Below, piece by piece: positions 19,085-27,687 of a stretch of DNA of 64,000 nt. The translations under genes were made by a program, and so were the position numbers. The notes beneath the pieces are model-generated. The model was not told where the DNA came from. It ran no database searches and worked only from the letters and a program-made list of their open reading frames with translations. Within the stretch, counting starts at the first letter, position 1. Each line of letters begins with the position of its first letter. Origin of the DNA: Helicobacter acinonychis (GTDB lineage: Bacteria; Campylobacterota; Campylobacteria; Campylobacterales; Helicobacteraceae); contig NZ_UGIA01000001.1 in the NCBI RefSeq assembly GCF_900461455.1, positions 372,001 to 436,000 of the forward strand, written 5' to 3'.

Positions 19085-19476
19085 CCCTTTGATGATTGAA
19101 AAAATTAAAGTTAGAGAGGGTTTAATTCTCGCTCTGTATCCATATAATAGGGGTTTTATAGGGTTTGAGATCATTCCCGACTTAGATCTTGTGCGTCTTA
19201 GAAAAATTCTCTTAAGTTTTGTAGGGGTAAAATTAGTCCCCTTGTTAGGGTTAAATTATTCTATAATAATAAAATTTTAGGAAATTCATTTTAAAGATAT
19301 TAAAAAATGCCATACGCCTTAAGAAAATGAGTTTCACTATAAATATAAAACTAAATCTATAAAATAAAGCAACCAAAATCCCATTAATAAAGTTTTAGTT
19401 GTTGGTATTAGATAAAAACAGAGCCAAAAATTTTTATTTAATGTTTTGGAATGTTTTACCCATTATCATTAACATT
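19085..19476. other. A/T-rich stretch without a convincing gene
   Basis: The stretch between the remnant above and the 3' end of flhB holds a 62-codon open frame (ATG 19092 to 19280) with no ribosome site and biased, tract-like composition, including two imperfect copies of TAGGGTTT-like sequence. I see no RNA gene or clear repeat. It is probably further decayed sequence. Confidence 0.4.
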
Positions 19477-20553
19477 TTAAAGAGGTTTAATAATCTTTTG
19501 TTTTTGGCGTTCTTGCTCCAATTTAGCCACTTGAGCAAAGACAATCGCTACCGCTTCAAACAATTCTTCCGGTATGGCAGCGTTTAACTTCACATCTCTA
19601 TAAAGCTCTCTGGCGAGCGTTTTATTTTCTATAATTTCTATATCATACTCTCTGGCAATGCCCTTAATCCTAATAGCTAAATGATCCGTGCCTTTAGCCA
19701 CTACCACAGGCACAGGGTGTTCTTCATCAAATTTGAGAGCGACAGCATAGTGGGTGGGGTTAGTCACTACGACATTGGTTTTAGGGATTTCTTGCATCAT
19801 TTTGTTGGCGGCGTTTCTCATCATCGTTTGGCGTATTTTGGCTTTGACTTCTGGGCTTCCTTCTTGCTGTTTGTATTCGTCCTTAACTTCTTGTTTGGTC
19901 ATTTTTAAAGAGTTGGTGTATTGGCGGCGCTTGATGATTAAATCAATAAAAGCCAAGATAAAAAATAAAAATAAAAGCGAAGAAATGAGCAATAACGCCT
20001 TGTTTTTAAACCACAATAATTGGTCTTTTAAATTCAAAAGAGCCGCATGGTTTAATTCCCCTAAAAATAAAGAAAAAATGAAAAACCCTAGAAAAAAAGC
20101 TAAAAAAACCTTTAGAGTGATCAAACTCCCATCAAGGAGCTTTTTTAAAGAAAAAAGGTTTTTAACGCCATTGATAGGGTTTATTTTAGAAAGTTTAGGC
20201 TCAATGGCTTTAGGGGCAAAGAGCCAACCAAATTGCAAGACATTAGACAAAAACGCCACCATTACTAAAATGATTAAAATAGGCAAGATTAATAAAAAAG
20301 TGTCTTTAGCGAGCTGGTTGAAAAGCTCTTGAACGCTTTCTCTACTAAAATCTAAAGAAAAGTCTTTCAACACATGGCGATACATCTCGCTAAAGCCATC
20401 CACCCACCATATAAAGAAAACAAAAATACTTAATAGCCCAGCCAATAACCCTAAAAACCCCACCACTTCCATGCTTTTAGGCACATTGCCTTCTTCTCTG
20501 GCTTTTTGGATTTTTTTCGCACTAGGGAGCTCGGTCTTTTCTTCTTCAGCCAT
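19477..20553 (-). CDS. flhB: flagellar export switch protein FlhB
   Basis: Inner-membrane component of the flagellar type III export gate that switches substrate specificity from rod/hook to filament. 358 residues. The N-terminal half holds four membrane helices; the cytoplasmic half starts near residue 210 with K-R-R-Q-Y-T-N-S-L-K-M-T-K-Q-E-V-K-D-E. The autocleavage motif N-P-T-H is intact with Asn265 at the cleavage site, followed by Y-A-V-A-L-K-F. The N-terminal E-E-K-T-E-x-P-S-x-K-K-I-x-x-A-R-E-E-G segment is typical. No other export gene is adjacent, as flagellar genes are scattered in Helicobacter. Confidence 0.97.
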   Translation of the reverse strand: MAEEEKTELPSAKKIQKAREEGNVPKSMEVVGFLGLLAGLLSIFVFFIWWVDGFSEMYRHVLKDFSLDFSRESVQELFNQLAKDTFLLILPILIILVMVAFLSNVLQFGWLFAPKAIEPKLSKINPINGVKNLFSLKKLLDGSLITLKVFLAFFLGFFIFSLFLGELNHAALLNLKDQLLWFKNKALLLISSLLFLFFILAFIDLIIKRRQYTNSLKMTKQEVKDEYKQQEGSPEVKAKIRQTMMRNAANKMMQEIPKTNVVVTNPTHYAVALKFDEEHPVPVVVAKGTDHLAIRIKGIAREYDIEIIENKTLARELYRDVKLNAAIPEELFEAVAIVFAQVAKLEQERQKQKIIKPL

Positions 20554-20662
20554 GCATCCTCACTTATCAAACGATTTTTTATTTTATCATCAATACGCTA
20601 AAAACATGTTTTTGCTAGAAAATAAGGCGATTTGCTTAGGATTAAACAAAAAGGAGTGTCTT

Positions 20663-20782
20663 GTGAAAAAGTTTTTAATTTTTTTCTGGCTTTTTTATGT
20701 CCGGTCTTTCGGGGGGGGGGTTACTTATACGCCTTTTTTAGAATCCCTAAAACTTCTCGCTTTTTTAAATCTCGCCTATTAA
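20663..20782 (+). CDS. 39-residue ORF with a signal-like N-terminus and a G10 tract
   Basis: GTG start with AAGGAG 6 bases upstream. The product opens with M-K-K-F-L-I-F-F-W-L-F-Y, like a signal peptide or membrane helix, then runs through a ten-G tract encoding three glycines and stops after 39 residues. Loss or gain of a G would change the frame: one base more gives a Phe/Arg-rich read-through that ends about 30 codons later; one base less stops almost at once. It may be the remaining front end of a longer phase-variable surface gene. No family is recognised. Confidence 0.4.
   Translation: MKKFLIFFWLFYVRSFGGGVTYTPFLESLKLLAFLNLAY
20711..20720 (+). repeat. homopolymeric G10 tract (possible phase-variation tract)
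   Basis: Ten consecutive G residues within the 39-codon frame starting at 20663. Long G or C runs in Helicobacter are known slipped-strand sites controlling surface genes. The short frame here makes the functional output unclear. Confidence 0.85.
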
Positions 20783-20805
20783 CACCGATAAAGAGGAGAT
20801 AATTC

Positions 20806-21596
20806 ATGTTAGAAAACATTCAAAATATTCCACTGCAAAGCTTCCATGAAGTGGGGGTGAGTGCTGCAGAGAGTGAGACATTTATAAGATCTGTGGTTTC
20901 ATTAGCAACAAATATCTATGAGCGTTTTGCAAATGGCAAGGATCCTAAAGGATTGCACAAGGATATTACAAAGAGAGCAATGCTTAATCTTAGTAAAAAG
21001 TTTGTAAGCTTAGGTTTGGAAAAGATGGTGGAAAAAATACCAATAAAATCACCAAAGCCTTGGCAAGGGATCAGTACCTGCGATAATTGTGGGTGCTTGT
21101 ATGGAAAATGTCACGGTTTTAATTCGCTATTTTTCTGGAAAGATTGATAAGATGGAGCTTTGCGAACGGCTTGGGAAAACCAACACCACTCTTTAAGCGG
21201 TGGAGTTATGGCAGGCATTGGTCAATTAGCTATCCCTATTCCTAGGGTTGGGGCGATGATCGGAGCTTTTATGGGTGTGGCGTTGAGCCAAACTTTTTAT
21301 GGCATCTCGTTAAAGGCTTTCAAAGAGGCTAAGCTAGTGCACCAAAGGTGCATTGAAATTGAAGAGGCATGCCGTGCAAACATTCTATTAGAGATCTATC
21401 AAAATCAATTTAAGGAGGTGTTTGAGCAATATTTTCATGGGAATGTAAAATTCTTTAATGAGAGTTTTGATGAACTTAAAAATGCACTTTATACAGGGGA
21501 TGCAGATCTAACCATAAGTAGCCAATTAATAAGAGCCAAGAATGGCTAGGTCAAAAGCCGTTATTTGATAATTCCAAAGGGGTTGGGATTTCATAA
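20806..21596 (+). pseudogene. broken gene with a glycine-zipper-like membrane segment (accessory)
   Basis: The frame from ATG 20806 (AAAGAGGAG upstream) is coherent to about codon 80, then jumps. One frame carries V-G-A-C-M-E-N-V-T-V through K-I-D-K-M-E-L-C-E-R-L-G; the original frame resumes near 21190 with G-V-M-A-G-I-G-Q-L-A-I-P-I-P and V-G-A-M-I-G-A-F-M-G-V-A, a hydrophobic Gly/Ala-rich pair of segments, then a charged helical region to the TAG at 21547. A tail in a third frame (K-P-L-F-D-N-S-K) ends at 21596. At least three indels are required. An I-P-I-P glycine-rich segment also occurs in the broken GTPase at 40219. The function is not recognised. Confidence 0.6.
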
Positions 21597-21632
21597 CTAG
21601 TCGTGGAAGAACAGAAATTTAAAGGAGAAAAC

Positions 21633-22102
21633 ATGCTATGACCATTTATTGTAGCTAGAGTAACCCTAGTGGCAACAGGATATGGAATTAAAAAAGGGAT
21701 TGATGCGATCGATGATAACATGAATGCCGATGATATTATCAAAAAAGCAGAGGATTTACAAGAAGCGACAAAGAAAAGGGCTTGAGCCTGTGGAGTCTGA
21801 TTGCAAGCATGCTTTTCTCAAGTTGAAGAAGCCGTCAAAAAAGCGGATGTGATAATTTCTCAACTTCAAGCCGTTGAGAAAATGGCGAAGCTTTTCACTA
21901 GGCAAATCACAAAATTTGATGCACTATTTTTCTCACTTTCTCAAGATGCCATCGCCAAAAGACGCAAAAAGCTTTGGAGCTTATGAAAGGGCAGATGAAT
22001 GCCCTAGAAGGAGGGCAAGAAAGTGGGCATAATAACTTGGATAGCGTTAAATCTAGGCAAGTGCAACTTGAATATCTAAGAGATGACGATAAGACTTCTT
22101 AG
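21633..22102 (+). pseudogene. broken gene (partner of the preceding), with a stop at codon 3
   Basis: AAAGGAG and ATG 21633 begin a frame that reads M-L-stop-P-F-I-V-A-R-V; the TGA at 21639-21641 probably replaces a Gly or Arg codon. The frame then gives a hydrophobic start (A-T-G-Y-G-I-K-K-G-I-D-A-I) and a helical D-D-I-I-K-K-A-E-D-L segment until 21785. Coiled-coil-like pieces continue in other frames (V-E-E-A-V-K-K-A-D-V-I-I-S-Q-L-Q near 21820) and end at the TAG at 22100-22102. It lies 31 bases before the intact YkgJ-type gene, so the three genes probably formed one operon. Family not recognised with confidence. Confidence 0.55.
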
Positions 22103-22133
22103 GGCTATAGAGCCTTAAAAGAGAGAAAGAAGA

Positions 22134-22454
22134 ATGAAAGAATCAAAAAAGCAAACGATTCTCAATCGTTTCCCTTGCATCTCTTGTGGGCTTTGCTGTA
22201 AAAATATCACCGGGATTATTGAACTTAAAGAGTTTGACACCGGCAATGGGGTGTGCAAATTTTTGAATTTGAAAACGAGTTTGTGTAAGATGTATGAATC
22301 TCGCCCATTAATTTGCAGGATTGATGAGGTGTGCAAGAAGCTTTTTTCTCATATCCCACGCAAAGAGTTTTATGCCAAAAATGCAGAAATTTGCAACGCC
22401 TTACAGGAAGCAAACCACATGGATGTGAGCTTTAGGGTCATTCTTAATCAATAA
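22134..22454 (+). CDS. YkgJ-family cysteine-cluster protein
   Basis: 106 residues matching the Zn/Fe-chelating YkgJ/UPF0153 pattern: F-P-C-I-S-C-G-L-C-C places Cys15, Cys18, Cys21 and Cys22, followed by G-V-C-K-F-L, S-L-C-K-M-Y-E-S-R-P-L-I-C-R. Members bind a metal or Fe-S centre; the biochemical role is unknown. This is the only intact gene in the 20.8-22.5 kb patch and directly follows two wrecked genes. Its survival could mean an independent use or recent decay of its partners. Confidence 0.82.
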   Translation: MKESKKQTILNRFPCISCGLCCKNITGIIELKEFDTGNGVCKFLNLKTSLCKMYESRPLICRIDEVCKKLFSHIPRKEFYAKNAEICNALQEANHMDVSFRVILNQ

Positions 22455-22518
22455 TTTAAAATGGCTCTATTTTTACTGAATTAAAAAATGGGATTTTCAA
22501 ACTCATTCCCTTAAAGGG

Positions 22519-22650
22519 ATAGGGGGTGTTTTGAAATAATTCCCCCTACAACCCCCTTAAGAAACCCCCTAACCCAAGAAAACCGCTTTTTAATAAGCTA
22601 TCGCTTGATTAAAAATCAAGCTCTTTGATATTTATTTTTATTTTAAAAAT
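22519..22650 (+). repeat. dispersed intergenic repeat, copy B
   Basis: Same orientation and layout as the element at 1804-1925: ATAGGGGGTGTTTTGA, then AATAATTCCCCC able to pair back with the G run (this copy lacks a GA present in copy A), C-rich CCCCCTAA blocks, and an A/T-rich tail. An extra inverted repeat, CTTGATTAAAAATCAAG, lies at 22604-22620. It fills the gap between the YkgJ-type gene and the 3' end of ftsY, and could terminate transcription from both sides. Confidence 0.6.
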
Positions 22651-22671
22651 GCTCAAACGCATTTTTAAATT

Positions 22672-23553
22672 TCATGACTCCACAAACACCGCATCAACCA
22701 AGTCTTCTATAAAGCATTCTTCATCAAAAGCGATCAAATCGTCTTCTTTTTCGCCCATTCCTAAATAAAGAATGGGTAATTTCAACTCATACAGTACGCT
22801 TAAAATCGCTCCGCCTTTAGAAGTGCCATCAAGCTTAGTCATAATCACGCCATCTAACGCCAAAGTTTCATGGAAAATTTTCGCTTGAGTGAGTCCAGAA
22901 CTCCCTTGCGTGCCATCTAAAATAAGGAATTTATAAAAGGGGGCGTCTTTTAAAACTTTAGAGCAGGTGCGTGCGATCTTAGAAAGCTCGTTTTTGAGAT
23001 TGGTTTGGTTGTGCAAGCGTCCAGCGGTGTCTATAAAGACTTCATCTATATTTTTAGCGATTGCACTTTCTATGGTGTTGTAAGCTAGAGAGCTTGGATC
23101 ACTCCCTTCTTTAGCACTAATGACTTGAATGTTAAGCTTTTTGCCCCATAACTGGAGCTGTTTGACTGCGGCCGCTCTAAAGGTATCGCCTGCCCCTAAA
23201 AGCGCTTTTTTATGCTGTTTTAAAGAGAGCTTGGCTAATTTAGCGATGGTTGTGGTTTTACCCGCCCCATTAACCCCTACGATTAAATGCACTAAGGGTT
23301 TTGTGGTGATGGTTTTTAGGCGTGTTTTGTCATAATAGCTTTCCCCACGCACAAAACGCAACAAAGCGACTTCTAATTGCTTGGGCGTAATTAAATCGCC
23401 TAAATGCTTTAACAAACTCTCTATTAAATCGTATTGAATGTCAAAGCCAATCAAAATTTCTTCTAATTCCTCTTTAGGAACGCTTTCACGCTTTTTTTCT
23501 TTAGCCTCTTCACCCTTGATTTTATTGACAATTTTTTTGAAAAAATTAAACAT
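22672..23553 (-). CDS. ftsY: signal recognition particle receptor FtsY
   Basis: SRP GTPase that docks ribosome-nascent-chain-SRP complexes at the inner membrane for co-translational insertion. 293 residues: a short basic N-terminal region, the helical N domain, then the G domain with P-loop G-V-N-G-A-G-K-T at 93-100, D-T-A-G-R-L-H (G3) and [10 protein letters not shown] (G4). The acidic A domain of E. coli FtsY is nearly absent, as is usual in epsilonproteobacteria. It follows the lipoprotein gene by 5 bases and is probably cotranscribed with it. Confidence 0.97.
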   Translation of the reverse strand: MFNFFKKIVNKIKGEEAKEKKRESVPKEELEEILIGFDIQYDLIESLLKHLGDLITPKQLEVALLRFVRGESYYDKTRLKTITTKPLVHLIVGVNGAGKTTTIAKLAKLSLKQHKKALLGAGDTFRAAAVKQLQLWGKKLNIQVISAKEGSDPSSLAYNTIESAIAKNIDEVFIDTAGRLHNQTNLKNELSKIARTCSKVLKDAPFYKFLILDGTQGSSGLTQAKIFHETLALDGVIMTKLDGTSKGGAILSVLYELKLPILYLGMGEKEDDLIAFDEECFIEDLVDAVFVES

Positions 23554-23558
23554 GGTTA

Positions 23559-24110
23559 TTAGTCCTTTAAGTTGGAAATATCAAATTGGAGCATTTCTAC
23601 TGGCACGATCCCTTGATAGATATTGATAAGTTGGTGTTTGTGGTATAAAAGCATGTTAAAAGAATGCTTTGAGGCGTTTAAACGCTCAAAAAGAGCGGTG
23701 TCTTTAGGGTTTAAAATAAGGAAATTATCTTGAGAAAGTGCACTAAAGTCTTTGATCGCATCGCTTGAATAGGGTTTATTGAGTAAAACAAGAATATTCA
23801 AACGATCTTTAAAAGTTTTTTTTAAGATATTAAAGGTTGGGGCGTAATCTTTTAAAGAATTGTCTAAAGCGCTTAAAATCAGTAAAGTAGGGGTGTTAGT
23901 ATCAGGGCTTATGCTTAAAGAATCCAAATCGCCCATAATCGTGTATTCTTGGTTATTTGAAGCGATAGCGGTGTAGGTTTTAGGGTTATTTTCTTGTGGG
24001 GTATTGTTTTGAGAATCTTGAGATTTTTGAGAATTTTTGCAAGCATTAAAACTTAACGCAACGATAAAAACAAGTGCCATAAAACGCAAAAAATAAGCCT
24101 TAATTCTCAT
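23559..24110 (-). CDS. putative lipoprotein with a thioredoxin-like fold lacking C-x-x-C
   Basis: 183 residues. The N-terminus is a basic start and hydrophobic core ending L-S-F-N-A-C, so Cys24 could be lipidated, although F-N-A-C is a loose lipobox. A Ser/Gln/Asn-rich spacer follows. Residues about 75-180 (T-P-T-L-L-I-L-S-A, then helix, then I-L-V-L-L-N, and H-S-F-N-M-L-L-Y-H near the end) have the strand/helix rhythm of a thioredoxin-like protein, but the redox Cys pair is missing. It would act in the periplasm; the role is unknown. It is 5 bases upstream of ftsY. Confidence 0.65.
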   Translation of the reverse strand: MRIKAYFLRFMALVFIVALSFNACKNSQKSQDSQNNTPQENNPKTYTAIASNNQEYTIMGDLDSLSISPDTNTPTLLILSALDNSLKDYAPTFNILKKTFKDRLNILVLLNKPYSSDAIKDFSALSQDNFLILNPKDTALFERLNASKHSFNMLLYHKHQLINIYQGIVPVEMLQFDISNLKD

Positions 24111-24234
24111 TATGAAACATCCTTAAGAATAATTAAAATGGTAACTAGTAACCTAAAATTATACTATAATGTAAGTCTAAAATTTAAGGATTATAACCAT
24201 TAAAACGATTTTTAGAGATTTTTGTAAAGAACGC

Positions 24235-24876
24235 TTGAAAAAGGTTCAAGTAGCTAGAGTTATTAGAGATAAACTAGCTTGCAAGCTTTTGTTTTTGAAA
24301 CTCAAAGATTATCAAAATATTTTATTGTATAGCCCATTGGGGCATGAGCTTGATATAAGGTCTTTAATTTTTAAGTTAAGACAAAAAAATAAGCGTGTGT
24401 GGTTGCCTAAAAGCATCAAAAAGGGTAGTGGTTTTTCTAAAGAGGGTTTTAGTATTGTGCCCTTTAGGTTGCCCTTAAAGCGTTTAGGGTGGTTTGATGA
24501 GCCTAATATATCGCACTACTATAAGCAAGAATTAGATTGCATTGTAGTGCCGATTTTAGGAATGGATACAAGTTTTAGGCGCGTGGGTTTTGGGCTGGGC
24601 ATGTATGATAAAAGCTTGCCCAAATTACTCAAAAAGCCATTAAAGCACCCCTTAATCATATTTGTGAGCAGGGAGTTAGCGCTAGCCAGTAACAATCTTA
24701 CAAACGCTTATGACATTGAAGCAAATCTTTACATGAATGCTCGTATCGTTATGAAGAATAATAAAAGGAAATATTATGGGCAACGGGTTAATTTACATTT
24801 CATTAGAAGTCATTGTAGCGTGTTTGATCAGTGCTCTAGCAATGTATTATGTGATGAAAAAGATCTATTATGCTAG
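24235..24876 (+). CDS. 5-formyltetrahydrofolate cyclo-ligase family protein with unclear start and end
   Basis: Converts 5-formyl-THF to 5,10-methenyl-THF in folate metabolism, by family. The core shows L-L-Y-S-P-L-G-H-E-L-D, W-L-P-K, V-V-P-I-L-G-M-D and the signature G-F-G-L-G-M-Y-D. The first usable start codon is TTG 24235, yet the same frame is open upstream and reads T-I-F-R-D-F-C-K-E-R-L-K-K, typical of the family N-terminus. AAGGA at 24186-24190 sits 8 bases before an ATT at 24199, the expected start position. The 3' end overlaps rny by 101 bases and the last 33 or so residues look unlike the family. The gene may be using ATT, or may have lost its ends. Confidence 0.7.
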   Translation: MKKVQVARVIRDKLACKLLFLKLKDYQNILLYSPLGHELDIRSLIFKLRQKNKRVWLPKSIKKGSGFSKEGFSIVPFRLPLKRLGWFDEPNISHYYKQELDCIVVPILGMDTSFRRVGFGLGMYDKSLPKLLKKPLKHPLIIFVSRELALASNNLTNAYDIEANLYMNARIVMKNNKRKYYGQRVNLHFIRSHCSVFDQCSSNVLCDEKDLLC

Positions 24877-26365
24877 AGGGCAAGCCGTTTTAAAAAGTGC
24901 TTCAGCTAAAGCTAAATTGATGGAATTTCAAGCAAAATCTTTTGTGGAAGCCGAAGAGATGCGCATGAAAAGTCAAGAATGCAAATTGCAACAACAATAT
25001 GAAAATAAGAATTTGCAACTCAAAGCCCATTTTGACAAAAAAGAAGCGTATTTGAAGCACTTAGAAGCGCAGCACAAAGAATTCGTAAGAGACGAAAAAC
25101 GCTATTTGGAAAAGGAAAAACAAGAGCTTGAAAAAGAGCGCCAAATTTTAGAACAAGAAAAAGAAAATTTTAAAAGACAGTGCGCTATCTGCAAAGAAAA
25201 TCAATCCAAAGCACTAGATGTGATGCTCAATTACATGGCTTACACTAAAGAAGAAATTAAAAGCATGATTTTAAAGCAATTAGAAGAAGAACTAGAAGCG
25301 CAAAAAAGCGCATTAATCAGGCACTATGAAAAAGAAGCCAAGGAAGAGAGTAAGAAAAAATCGTATGCAATTTTAGCGGAAGCGACAGCCCGTTTTGCAG
25401 GCAATTATGCGATAGAGAATTTCACAAACCGCATCGCTTTGCCGTGCTCAGAGTATATTGGCCGTGTGATAGGAAAAGATGGGAAAAATATTGAGGCGTT
25501 TAAAAAGATCAGTGGGGTGGATATAGAATTTAGCGAAGGCGATAAGGAATTGTGCTTGTCTAGTTTCAATATTTTTAGGCGTGAAGTGGCGAGCGAGACG
25601 CTTAAGATTTTAATAGAAGACGGCCGTATCCAGCCTAACCGGATTGAAGAAGTTTATCACAGAGTTGTGCGCAACATGGAAAAGGAATTGCTTTCTGATG
25701 GGCAGAGCGTGGTGTTGGAATTGGAGCTTGGGGCTATGGAAGATGAGCTTAAAATTTTACTAGGTAAAATGCGTTATCGCTCTAGTTTTGGGCAAAACGC
25801 TTTACAGCATTCTAAAGAAGTTGCCCTTTTAGCCGGCTTGATTGCAGAGCAGCTTGGAGGGGATAAAAAGCTCGCTAGAAGAGCCGGTATTTTGCATGAT
25901 ATTGGTAAGGCGCTCACTCAAGAGCTTGGGAGAGATCATGTGAGTTTGGGCGTTGAGGTGTGTAAGCGTAATAAAGAAGATCCGGTCGTTATCAATGCGA
26001 TCTATGCCCACCATGGGCATGAAGAGATTATGAGTATAGAGTGCGCGAGCGTATGCGCAGCTGATGCACTTTCTGCGGGGCGTCCTGGGGCAAGAAGAAA
26101 GAGTGATGAAGAATACGCTAAACGCATGCAAGCTTTAGAAGAGATTGCACTAGGGTTTGAAGGGGTTGAAAAGGCGTATGCGATGGAGAGCGGGCGAGAA
26201 TTGAGAGTGATTGTCAAATCCAATCAAGTTAGGGATAATCAAGTGCCAATTATTGCAAGAAAGATCGCTAAAAAGATAGAAGAGAGTGCTCAATATGTAG
26301 GCGAAGTGGGTGTGCAAGTGGTGCGAGAAAGTCGTTTCAAAACCACAGCTACGCTCAAGCAATAA
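24776..26365 (+). CDS. rny: ribonuclease Y
   Basis: Membrane-anchored endoribonuclease that starts mRNA decay. 529 residues: an N-terminal membrane helix (about 5-27), a long charged coiled coil (about 35-190, full of E-K-E and Q-E-L heptads), a KH domain (G-R-V-I-G-K-D-G-K-N-I-E-A-F), and an HD domain with His374-Asp375 in L-H-D-I-G-K-A and the A-H-H-G-H-E-E segment. AAAAGGAAATATT gives a good ribosome site for ATG 24776. Its first 101 bases lie under the 3' end of the cyclo-ligase frame. Confidence 0.97.
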   Translation: MGNGLIYISLEVIVACLISALAMYYVMKKIYYARGQAVLKSASAKAKLMEFQAKSFVEAEEMRMKSQECKLQQQYENKNLQLKAHFDKKEAYLKHLEAQHKEFVRDEKRYLEKEKQELEKERQILEQEKENFKRQCAICKENQSKALDVMLNYMAYTKEEIKSMILKQLEEELEAQKSALIRHYEKEAKEESKKKSYAILAEATARFAGNYAIENFTNRIALPCSEYIGRVIGKDGKNIEAFKKISGVDIEFSEGDKELCLSSFNIFRREVASETLKILIEDGRIQPNRIEEVYHRVVRNMEKELLSDGQSVVLELELGAMEDELKILLGKMRYRSSFGQNALQHSKEVALLAGLIAEQLGGDKKLARRAGILHDIGKALTQELGRDHVSLGVEVCKRNKEDPVVINAIYAHHGHEEIMSIECASVCAADALSAGRPGARRKSDEEYAKRMQALEEIALGFEGVEKAYAMESGRELRVIVKSNQVRDNQVPIIARKIAKKIEESAQYVGEVGVQVVRESRFKTTATLKQ

Positions 26366-26371
26366 GCGTTT

Positions 26372-27661
26372 TTAAGCCTTTTTCCCACACCTTTTCCAAA
26401 TGCCTTTAGAAAAAACTTTATAATAAATGAGCGAGCGGAAAAAAGTCTCTAGCGTGATCACCGCAAAAATAAATTCCACCTTAAAATGATAGATTAAAAG
26501 CAGGTAAATAGGCACGATCCTTAACCCCCATAAACTTAAGGTGTTAATGCATAACGAAACTTTAGAAATACCAGCCCCCCTAAAAACTCCATCTAGCACA
26601 AAATACCCAATTAAGGGGGCTTGAGAGAGGCCCACAGCGACTAAATAAGAGCGTGCTACTTCCAAAACTTCTTCATCTTGAGAAAAAAGGCTCGCAAATT
26701 CTTTGGCAAACAAGATTAAAACAATCCCTAAAACCCCCATTAAACTCATAGAGATTTTTAAAATCAAATGTGCGTATTCCGTAGCAATTTTTGGCTTGTT
26801 CGCCCCTAAATTTTGCCCTATTAAAACCATCGCAGCTATCATAAACCCAAATCCTGGCATGAATGAAAAGGTTTCCACTCTAATGCCTATTTGCATGCCC
26901 GCTAGCACCTTATCCCCATAGCTCGCTACAAATTTAGACAAAAGCATTAAAGAAAATAAGGTTAATAAGCGTTCAAACCCAGCTGGCCAACCCACTCTAA
27001 ACATGGTTTTTAAAAAAGAAATATCAAAGGTTATTTTGAATTTTAAAGGGATTTTTTTGATTTGTATCCAAAACCCAAGCACAACTAATTCCAAATAAGA
27101 GACAATCACATTCGCTAAAGCCGATCCCACAATCCCCATTTCTTTAAAGCCAAAATCCCCAAAAATCAAGGCTTGATTTAAAAAAATGCATGCTATGACC
27201 ATGACAATTTTAACGATAAAAGGGGTTAGGGTGTCTGAAAAACTAGTGAGCGCTGAAACTAAAACATTTTTTAAAAAAATACTTGGTAACGCTATGATTA
27301 AAACTTTTAAATAATCTTGCGTCAATTGGCGTGAAGGATCTTGTAATTGCATCCACGCTAAAAAAGGATCGATCAAAAAATAAGAAACAAACAGTGCGCC
27401 TAGACAAATCACAAACGCCCCAATGAAAATACTAGAAAAAGCGTTATTGATTTGAGTGAAATCCCTAGCACCCACAAGCCTAGAAAGAATGGCGTTAGTG
27501 CCGGTGTATAAAATCGTATTGATCCCATAAAAAAGCATCAAAAACTGCAAGCCCACCCCTAAAGCCACAATATGATGGTGTGAAATTTTGCCCACGAAAA
27601 AGACTGAAAGCGCGACCACCAACACATCTAAAACGGCATTGACCCCAGAGGGCAGGGCCAA
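26372..27661 (-). CDS. MATE-family efflux transporter; start codon uncertain
   Basis: 429 residues from TTG 27661, with about twelve membrane segments arranged as two halves, the MATE layout (cation-coupled drug or metabolite export). The N-terminal homology extends upstream: the same frame reads Y-Q-I-K-K-I-F-S-L-A-L-P-S-G, the usual opening of MATE proteins. At the expected position, overlapping the TAA of the upstream transporter gene, the codon is ATC (27688-27686) where ATG would give a classic TAATG junction. No ATG, GTG or TTG occurs in this frame between the upstream in-frame stop near 27737 and TTG 27661. The gene converges on rny, 6 bases apart. Confidence 0.88.
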   Translation of the reverse strand: MALPSGVNAVLDVLVVALSVFFVGKISHHHIVALGVGLQFLMLFYGINTILYTGTNAILSRLVGARDFTQINNAFSSIFIGAFVICLGALFVSYFLIDPFLAWMQLQDPSRQLTQDYLKVLIIALPSIFLKNVLVSALTSFSDTLTPFIVKIVMVIACIFLNQALIFGDFGFKEMGIVGSALANVIVSYLELVVLGFWIQIKKIPLKFKITFDISFLKTMFRVGWPAGFERLLTLFSLMLLSKFVASYGDKVLAGMQIGIRVETFSFMPGFGFMIAAMVLIGQNLGANKPKIATEYAHLILKISMSLMGVLGIVLILFAKEFASLFSQDEEVLEVARSYLVAVGLSQAPLIGYFVLDGVFRGAGISKVSLCINTLSLWGLRIVPIYLLLIYHFKVEFIFAVITLETFFRSLIYYKVFSKGIWKRCGKKA

Positions 27662-27687
27662 AGAAAAAATTTTCTTAATTTGATAGA

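Noticed and set aside
19754-20332. 192-codon plus-strand frame
   Set aside because: It lies fully opposite flhB, is Lys/Leu biased, and has no ribosome site.
20471-20662. Plus-strand frame upstream of the mini-ORF, antisense to flhB
   Set aside because: The frame is open only because it opposes flhB codons; the ribosome site and GTG at 20663 give a better start.
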